Shown here: positions 8,203-15,100 of the stretch, piece by piece | Layout: every line of letters begins with the position of its first letter | How positions within the stretch are numbered: position 1 is the stretch's first letter | Assembly: GCF_040786285.1 (NCBI RefSeq) | Contig: NZ_JBFMKQ010000004.1 | Coordinates: 62,001-126,000, forward strand | From: Aquimarina sp040786285 | GTDB lineage: Bacteria; Bacteroidota; Bacteroidia; Flavobacteriales; Flavobacteriaceae | DNA: 64,000 nucleotides | Direction: 5' to 3' | Translations under genes and position numbers: made by a program | Notes under the pieces: generated by a model | Databases searched by the model: none | What the model was told of the DNA's origin: nothing | The model's input: only the letters and a program-made list of their open reading frames with translations

Positions 8203-8481
8203 CTAAAGTAAATGCCCTCCGATTTTTCGAGTGATCATGTCTAATTGATCAACACTTTCCTTTAACATGGTGATGATGGATTTAAAACAAGTTGAATCCT
8301 TTTCATAGCTATCTATTATACTTATAAGCCCAAGAATGTTAACCACAGGTTTTCGAACCTCATGACTATTTATAAACCGGATTTTGTCAATAATTGCCTG
8401 TTTATTCTTTGCCTCTTTTTGCAATTCACAAATTCGGCTTATCAATGTCTTGTATTCGATCGAATCCTTAAATGCACTCAT
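8203..8481 (-). CDS. Stand-alone histidine-kinase phosphoacceptor (DHp-like) domain protein
   Basis: A 92-residue protein consisting of a two-helix hairpin. His40 lies in an H-box of the form NSHEVRKPVVNILGL, which is the DHp helix seen in many Bacteroidota sensor kinases. There is no sensor domain before it and no ATPase domain (N, G1, G2 boxes) after it: the frame ends 40 residues past the H-box and the next gene begins 36 bp later. A normal start (MSAFKDSIEY) and an intact frame argue against simple decay. It could be a phosphotransfer partner, a dimerisation inhibitor of a kinase, or a remnant. Confidence 0.7.
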   Translation of the reverse strand: MSAFKDSIEYKTLISRICELQKEAKNKQAIIDKIRFINSHEVRKPVVNILGLISIIDSYEKDSTCFKSIITMLKESVDQLDMITRKIGGHLL

Positions 8482-8564
8482 ATCATAATTTGGTTGATGA
8501 CCAACAGATGTATGTTAGTCTTATTAAAAGTCAGATAGAACATTACTGTGAAAGAGGGTGGATT

Positions 8565-8614
8565 GCTACTATCAACAGGGGGCACAACTAATTAGTAGTA
8601 TTATTGATAGCAGC
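8565..8614. repeat. Inverted repeat between module genes
   Basis: Arms CTATCAA (8569-8575) and TTGATAG (8604-8610), extended by GCT/AGC after a one-base mismatch, enclose a 28-base loop. It lies between the beta-barrel gene and the DHp-like gene, both on the minus strand. No T run follows on that strand, so it is not a clear terminator for the upstream gene; it may be an operator. Confidence 0.4.
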
Positions 8615-8645
8615 TTTTCCACAATTTTATTCACCTATGCTTTGA

Positions 8646-9311
8646 TTAAAATTTCTTGATTAAACCAAGTTGACCATAGAATGGCATCTGCGCATTCTCA
8701 TCCTTCTTTTCAGCATTGGTCATCCCCAATCGCATAGAAATATCAAAACTTTTACCGAGCGTTTTACTGGCTTGGATACCATAGAAATAATGACCTCCTG
8801 TGGGAATATACCATCCATCAGTTACTTCAGAGTATATATCCCTCATGGTATCTGAGTGCTTCAAATTTGAAATAATTGATTTATCATAACCTATTTCAGC
8901 GGCAATATGCCAGCTCGTTTTGTAATAACCTGCTACAGTAGAAAATTCTGACCCGAAACTTGTGATCCTTACAAGACTGTTTTCAAACCTCCTGAAATTA
9001 CCGAGAACTTTTGCAGTCAGTGAGAAACCGTTCCTTTCTATTACTTCAATTTGAGCACCATACCTTATCTTGAAATCATCTGTCAGCTTTTTTCCCATAG
9101 GTGAGGAATAGTCCATACCAAGCAAAATGGGTCTAAAGACTTTTATCAACCGACCATAGCCTAGCTGTGCAGTGGTGCCAAAGTCGTATCCAAAATTGAA
9201 ATATGCCAGGTTTTTCTGATCTTTGTCAATCGATCTCCAGTTCAATGTTTGAGCCTGTCCTTCACCAGTACTGGCCACGACTATTATTATGAGTATGAAT
9301 ATTTTTTTCAT
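8646..9311 (-). CDS. Secreted beta-barrel protein, unknown function
   Basis: A 221-residue protein with a signal peptide (MKKIFILIIIVVASTGEGQAQ cleavage region) followed by strands with alternating hydrophobic residues, for example TTAQLGYGRLIKVFRPILLG, and a C-terminal FYGQLGLIKKF ending in Phe as in many outer-membrane barrels. No recognised family motif. It is third in the five-gene minus-strand module, 74 bp downstream of the hydrolase gene. The base composition of this and the next gene is visibly less AT-rich than the flanks. Confidence 0.7.
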   Translation of the reverse strand: MKKIFILIIIVVASTGEGQAQTLNWRSIDKDQKNLAYFNFGYDFGTTAQLGYGRLIKVFRPILLGMDYSSPMGKKLTDDFKIRYGAQIEVIERNGFSLTAKVLGNFRRFENSLVRITSFGSEFSTVAGYYKTSWHIAAEIGYDKSIISNLKHSDTMRDIYSEVTDGWYIPTGGHYFYGIQASKTLGKSFDISMRLGMTNAEKKDENAQMPFYGQLGLIKKF

Positions 9312-9385
9312 TTTCTTAAGTTTTATGAATTGAGCCGTGCGCTATCATGTTCAGCGTCTTTCTCGTTCATGTTTATTTATTAAAA

Positions 9386-10372
9386 TTATTGGTTTGTTTT
9401 ACTCAGGTAGTTCAACACTAGAGGCTCTACATTGTTCCATTTGAAATAGATCATTTCATGGCCAGTACCAGCTACTTCTGCAATTTCAGAATTAGGAAAA
9501 AAGGCGGCTTCTCTCTTTGCGAAATCCAATCCGTATGAATTGTTTAATTCACCATATAAAAATAGAACAGGAGTAGTGTACTGGTTTAAGTTGTTAGTGA
9601 AATCATAACCTTCGTTAGCGGCAATGTCTGCGAGACTATATAGTGCCACTGCACCATATCTCCATAATGGAGAGTAGCCTTCTATACCTTCGTCATTTCC
9701 TCTGGCATAGCTAAATGGTGAAGAAAGAATGAATTTATAATCCAGTACTTCATGTTTATCACTGGTTAAAAACTGGTCGTAATACAATACGTCATTGGTA
9801 GCTTCTGAGAACAAGGAGAATCTGCGACTTGATTCAGCGTAAGCTTCCAGATCATCTGATGTAAAGCCGCCACCCTCAGCAAAGATAGCCCCATCAATAT
9901 GCTCAGGATATTTGTTGATGTAGCCTGCTGCTAATATAGCCCCCCAGGAGTGTCCAAATAAAAATACCTTCTGATCTGCCGATGTGCGATAATACTCAAT
10001 TACTCCAGAGAGATCATCAAGTAGTAAATCCATATCATAACTACCTCTGTCATGTCTTTGGGATAATCCGGATCCTCGCTGATCGAAGAATACCACATAA
10101 AACCCCTCAGTTTCCAATTGACTTACGTTAAGACCATTGCGGTAATCTGCACCGGGACCTCCGTGTAGAAAGACAACCATCGTATTATTTGGGTCTCCAA
10201 AAGTTTCTGAGTGTAGTTGGGTACCATTGACAGAAATAGAAGACAAAGAAGGGTCTTGATCTACTGTAAGCGGAACGAGCAAGCCTGGTTCTTCAAATTC
10301 ATGTGTTTCGCATGAACTAGCCATGATACTGTAAATGGCCAAAGCAATAAGTGATAAGAATTGATTTTTCAT
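9386..10372 (-). CDS. Alpha/beta hydrolase lipoprotein (proline iminopeptidase-like)
   Basis: A 328-residue secreted lipoprotein: a signal sequence ending in MASSC (Cys21), then an alpha/beta hydrolase fold. The oxyanion loop is HGGPG, as in proline iminopeptidases, followed by FFDQRGSGLS. The nucleophile elbow is GHSWGA with Ser142, and the catalytic histidine is in GTGHEMIY near the C-terminus; an acidic residue before it (LYGELNN region) is the likely third member. Surface location suggests extracellular peptide or ester hydrolysis. An AraC-type regulator with a membrane domain lies immediately upstream on the same strand, and repeated heptamers fill the gap. Confidence 0.88.
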   Translation of the reverse strand: MKNQFLSLIALAIYSIMASSCETHEFEEPGLLVPLTVDQDPSLSSISVNGTQLHSETFGDPNNTMVVFLHGGPGADYRNGLNVSQLETEGFYVVFFDQRGSGLSQRHDRGSYDMDLLLDDLSGVIEYYRTSADQKVFLFGHSWGAILAAGYINKYPEHIDGAIFAEGGGFTSDDLEAYAESSRRFSLFSEATNDVLYYDQFLTSDKHEVLDYKFILSSPFSYARGNDEGIEGYSPLWRYGAVALYSLADIAANEGYDFTNNLNQYTTPVLFLYGELNNSYGLDFAKREAAFFPNSEIAEVAGTGHEMIYFKWNNVEPLVLNYLSKTNQ

Positions 10373-10402
10373 GTTTGTTTTTTTTGATTAAAAATTATGG
10401 TG

Positions 10403-10484
10403 CAAACATGGGACAATACTCGATGCCAATCGCTCCGCCTTGCAAGGTGGCACCATTTAGTGGTACACCCTTACAAAGTGGGAC
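10403..10484 (-). promoter_or_regulatory. Candidate AraC-type operator with GTGGnAC repeats before the hydrolase gene
   Basis: The gap between the regulator and the hydrolase gene has three GTGGnAC heptamers (10447-10453, 10460-10466, 10478-10484) and a variant ATGGGAC (10408-10414). A near-palindrome CCgCCTTGCAAGGtGG overlaps the first. On the minus strand a possible -7 element CATGTTTG lies at 10403-10410, placing the heptamers ~45-80 bp upstream of transcription start, where an AraC activator would bind. Binding by the neighbouring regulator is inferred. Confidence 0.45.
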
Positions 10485-10498
10485 TTATTCAATTTTAG

Positions 10499-11578
10499 CT
10501 AGTTCTTTTTGATAGAAGCGAAATATTCAGAAGGTGTTTGCCCTAGAGCCTTTTTAAAATAACGGTTAAATGCAGATTTAGAGTTAAAACCGCAATCATA
10601 GGCTAAGGACAGCAAAGTGAGGTGATGATTTTTTGGATTACTTATTAGCAGTTTAAACTCCTGTAGACGATAGTTATTTACAAAATCATAAAAATTTCTT
10701 CCTTCTTTTTCATTAATTACCTGTGATAGATGATTGGGGTGAACATTAAGCCTTGAAGCCAAATCGCCAATAGAAATTTCTGTATTTTTAAATAGTGATT
10801 CCTCCTGCATTAGCTTAGTCAGATTCTTGTATAATTCGGATGCAGCGTCTTCTTTAAGGCTTGATTTAGCATATTTCTCCCTTTGCTCTGTTTTCTGCTC
10901 AACTGTTCCTTTAGTATCAAAAACACGCACTTGTTTAATGCCGAAAAATGCAATGAGAAAAATAAATAGGGTAACCCCACCAAAAGTGAATACATTACCC
11001 TCTTCGAAAATGACGATTAACCAAATCACTCCCATACCTGCCGTTAGGAATTGTAGCCAACGTAAGTCTATTTTTTCAACGTCTGAGAATTTGTCTAAAA
11101 TATTATTTCTATACTTTCTTAACAATAAAAGCGACCAGATGACATAAGTTACACCAGACATCATTGTTGCATAGTTTAACACAATCATGAAAATTTTATA
11201 ACCAGCTCCATTATTTTTAAACACCCAAATCTTCTGGTCAGGAGAGAGTATGAAAAATTGTATTAAGTATATATACATGAAAATTGCTGGTAAAAAATGA
11301 AGCCATAACATCAATTTTCTTTTGGGAAGCAGATTGGTGAGTGAGGCTACATAGAGATAGAGAAAAACACTTTGTAGCAGGGGTAATGGAAATGCGACAC
11401 CCAATAAAAAAGGGTATTCAAAAATCAGGTTGGTGTATTCCAGATAAAATAAAATGAGATGGACAATAATCAAAAACATCCACAAAGTCAAAATCTGATC
11501 AGATTCAGTTTTCTGTTTTTTACTGAAAAGTAAAAATTCGATAAGTATGGCGATTGCGATCCCTGCGATAAAAACCAT
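10499..11578 (-). CDS. AraC family regulator with N-terminal multi-pass membrane domain
   Basis: A 359-residue protein. The first ~225 residues form about seven hydrophobic helices; the C-terminal ~105 residues are an AraC/XylS DNA-binding domain with two helix-turn-helix units (IGDLASRLNVHPNHLSQVIN and LLSLAYDCGFNSKSAFNRYFKK, then the signature GQTPSEYF). This 7TM-AraC layout is typical of Bacteroidota and suggests a signal sensed at the inner membrane and relayed directly to DNA. It heads the five-gene minus-strand module and probably controls the hydrolase gene 126 bp downstream. Confidence 0.9.
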   Translation of the reverse strand: MVFIAGIAIAILIEFLLFSKKQKTESDQILTLWMFLIIVHLILFYLEYTNLIFEYPFLLGVAFPLPLLQSVFLYLYVASLTNLLPKRKLMLWLHFLPAIFMYIYLIQFFILSPDQKIWVFKNNGAGYKIFMIVLNYATMMSGVTYVIWSLLLLRKYRNNILDKFSDVEKIDLRWLQFLTAGMGVIWLIVIFEEGNVFTFGGVTLFIFLIAFFGIKQVRVFDTKGTVEQKTEQREKYAKSSLKEDAASELYKNLTKLMQEESLFKNTEISIGDLASRLNVHPNHLSQVINEKEGRNFYDFVNNYRLQEFKLLISNPKNHHLTLLSLAYDCGFNSKSAFNRYFKKALGQTPSEYFASIKKN

Positions 11579-11602
11579 TTTTCATTCTTTGCTAGTAAAT
11601 AT

Positions 11603-11651
11603 ATGACCTATAACGTTAAGTATAACAAACGTAGCCGCCGATAAGTGGCTA
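11603..11651. other. Short dyad between the macroglobulin gene and the AraC gene
   Basis: A hairpin TAGCCGC (11632-11638) / GTGGCTA (11645-11651) with one G-T pair lies beside a partly palindromic ATAACGTTAAGTATAAC stretch that includes GTTAAGT, a match to the integron GTTRRRY core. It lies at the junction between the repeat copy and the inserted module. No integrase is in the window and the partner core site is not convincing, so this is only noted as a structured junction. Confidence 0.25.
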
Positions 11652-11664
11652 TAATTTATTATAT

Positions 11665-12115
11665 AGTGACTTACTTTACGCTAACTCTAACTCCTTCAGA
11701 GTGACTGGAGAATTCTGGAGCATACATACTTTGTATGGTGGTTATCCCATTAGAGAAATCTCCTTTATTATTAACACGAAGATCATATTCAAAAACATAA
11801 ACTCCTTTTGGTAAATAGTCAAAGAAAAAGTTTGTCGACGCATCTTTAGTACTTTCATAATACCCTAAACCATCTTGCCATTTATATTGTGATAATACAT
11901 TAATTGGTTCTAGTCCAGCAGCACGCATATCTTTCATATGTACAAACTCCATAGCACGATCGGATCTTAATTCTATACGTACTCTCACCAGGTCACCAAG
12001 TTGTACATCGGTTTTTTCTGTGATTTCTGTGATTTCTTCACCAGTATCTGTATTCTTTTTTACAAATAACTTTTTCTTCAATTTTAGCGGTGTTTCGGCA
12101 GAAGTGATTTTATCT
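11665..12115. repeat. Direct repeat, copy 2 (3' end of the intact macroglobulin gene)
   Basis: This is the counterpart of the repeat at 7029-7470. Here it is the functional C-terminal end of the 2028-residue open frame, with six T in the run that has seven in the other copy. Confidence 0.9.
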
Positions 12116-15100
12116 AAATCTTCAAAATATTGCCAGTATAATGCACCCCAGGCGATACCTTTTCCTTTTTTGGTGATTTTGGCAGTCGCCATATCGGGTT
12201 TTACTTCGTTACCATTCCAGGAAGTTTTAAAATATCCTGTTCCGGCTTCAACTTTTACATCTTCCATTGTAGATGGATCAATCTTTTGATCACCCAATAC
12301 GATTTCGACCATATCGGTTACAGATAACCAGTCACTTCCTTGCAATAATAATGCATATACCGCATCTGATGTTGCTTTGGTGGTTTTCCAGCGGTTTGTT
12401 TGTTTGTTTTTTAGTAACCAGATTTTAAGATTATCTACAATTTCGGTTCGTTTTGGTTCTTGCTCAATTTCAGAAAAGACTTCAATCATTAAAGATTGTG
12501 TTTCAATGGGTGCTTGGTACCAAAACCAACTGGCCGTATTTGATTTCCAATACATACCTAATTCTTCGCTGGTAACGCTTTTTTCATCTAAGGATCTGAT
12601 AATTTTGGTTGCGGTTGTACTATCATCATTTCTATGTGAAATTAATGCAAGTAATCCTTGAGCATATAAACTTTGATCTAACCAGTATTTTTTAGATTGC
12701 CCTAAATAATAACTCCATGCTTCATTGGTGTTTTTTGGTCTTTTGATATCATCAAAGAAACTGCGCATATAGAGGTAATGTATCTGAGTGTAACTCAAAT
12801 GATTTTTGTTTAAATCTATCTTATTTCTCTTGCAATATTTTTTTAATTCGTCGTACTCTCGCACAAACTCTTTATCCAGGAAACGAACGGCATTTTGTAA
12901 CATGCTTGATGTATTGTTGTCAAATTTGGTCACGCCCAATTTTTTTAGATGACCAAAACCTGTGGTAATGTGCTGTGTAATGTATCGGTTTTCACGACCT
13001 CCTTTAAACCAAGGGAATCCACCAGAGCCATATTGCATTTGCCTTAATTTGTTTAGAGCAGATTGTAACTCATTATTCATTTTATTAAGGTCAAAAAGTA
13101 AGGCAATTCTCTTTTTTTGTTCCGTTTCACTTTGTGCATCTCTAAGCCAGGGTGTTTCCTGAATGATTAGTGATTTTAATTCTTGATTTTTTTCCAGATT
13201 ACTAAGCAAAGCATCGGTTGATTTCCATTGATTGAAAACCTCTTGAATCCTTGGGTTAGAATTTGCGATATGACTAGCCAATGCATTTGCATAATACCTT
13301 GAGAAGGTCTGTTCAGAACATTCATAAGGATACTCCATAAGATAGGGTAGTGCTTGTACGGCATACCAGGCAGGATTGGAGGTCATCTCTAGCGTTAGCT
13401 TATGGTGTTTTAAGGAGTTAGAATTAGTATTCTTTAACTTATCTAGCGTAAACGTTTTGGTTTGATCAGAACGAATCCACATAGGTAGCGTTTCGGTGAC
13501 TAACATTCGGTTGCTAAGTACCGGAAGCACATTTTGTTCGCCATCAGAAAATTCTCCCGCTTTTGCAACAATTTTGTATTGTACGGTTTGTACATTATCG
13601 GGTATTTGCAATTCCCAGGACACATTTGTATTTCCTTTGGCCTTTATTTCAAAATTCTGACGAGCATTATTGTTTTGTAGCTCGGTATCAATTTTTGAAT
13701 TGGAGAGCGCATCAAATAACTGAAGTTCTACAATCCCACTAAGGTCTTTGGTCGCAAGATTTGATAGTTTAGAGCTTATCACTATTTTATCCCCTTGTCT
13801 CAAGAATCTTGGCGGATTAGGTAGCACCATCAGTTCTTTTTGAGTTACCGCCTCAAGCGTTTTTGTGCCAGAGTGCAACTCTTTAGTATGTGCCAACAGT
13901 TGCAGTTTCCATCTTGTAAGTGCTTCGGGTGCGGTAAAATTAAAACTTACATTACCTTCGGCATCTGTACTTAATTTTGGAAAGAAAAAAGCAGTTTCCT
14001 GAAGGTTCTTCCGAATTTTTACACCTTCTAGTGAGGTTTCTTTTTGAGTATCTATTGACTTATCTTCTTCACGTCCATTTTGTTCAGTAAACCCATCAGA
14101 AATTTCATCATCTTCTAACTCTGATTTAGCTTCTTCCATTTCAACTTGATCTTTAGCCATTGAACTTTGCATCATAGGGGCAGCCATCTCTGCAGATTTC
14201 ATCAGTCGGTTTCTTCCGCCAAAGAATTGCTGTCCAAAATACAAGTCAAACCAATTGAGCTGATCGTACCCTTGATGATCATAATAGTGACTTACACTAC
14301 TGTGATTATTTAATTTAAAAACGTGTATGCCAAAACTTTGAGTAGCTTGTCTTCTGCTTTGAGTATAGTATGATGGACGAGAAATAGGGTTAAAATACCA
14401 TTGATGATCTTTAAATTGATCCAAAGAAGCATCATACATGCTGGCAAGTACTTCTGCTGTTGCTTTATCTCCTTTTGGTCCTTTTATTGTAAAGCTCCAG
14501 GTTTCTTCCTGTCCCGGTGATAGTTTGTCTCTAAAAGTTTTAGTCTCTATGCTAAGTTCTGTTGGTTCATAAGGTACTGGGATCAGCAAAGTACCATTTT
14601 GATATCCATTATAGTTTACAAAACTATAACTTACCGAAAATCCCCCAAGATCCTCTTTTTGAACAGGAATTTTAATGGTTTTATTATTCTTAGAAAGTTT
14701 GATCAATCGGGTTTCTATGATCTTATGATTCTTTTCTATGTCTAAAGTAATCGTAATATCCTCTGAAGCAGAACTAAGCTTTATTATAGCTTCATCACCA
14801 ATTTGGTAATCTGTTTTATTAGTGGTGATTTCGAATAGTTGTTGATCGCTAATGAGAGTGTCACTTTGACTGTATAGCGTAATATATTCTATATCTTTTA
14901 CTGCTTGTCCAAATCGATCTTTGGTGTTAAGTTCTATAATATATTTGCCTGATTCCCATTTTTTAATAGCACCTAGAGCTAACTTTTGAGTTCCTTTTTC
15001 ATTTTTGTTTGATGCTTTTGTATCATAAGTAGTATTGAATACTAATTTTCCTTTTTCCCATGATCGATAGTCATGCTCATTCTCGAAGGCATCGTGCGGA

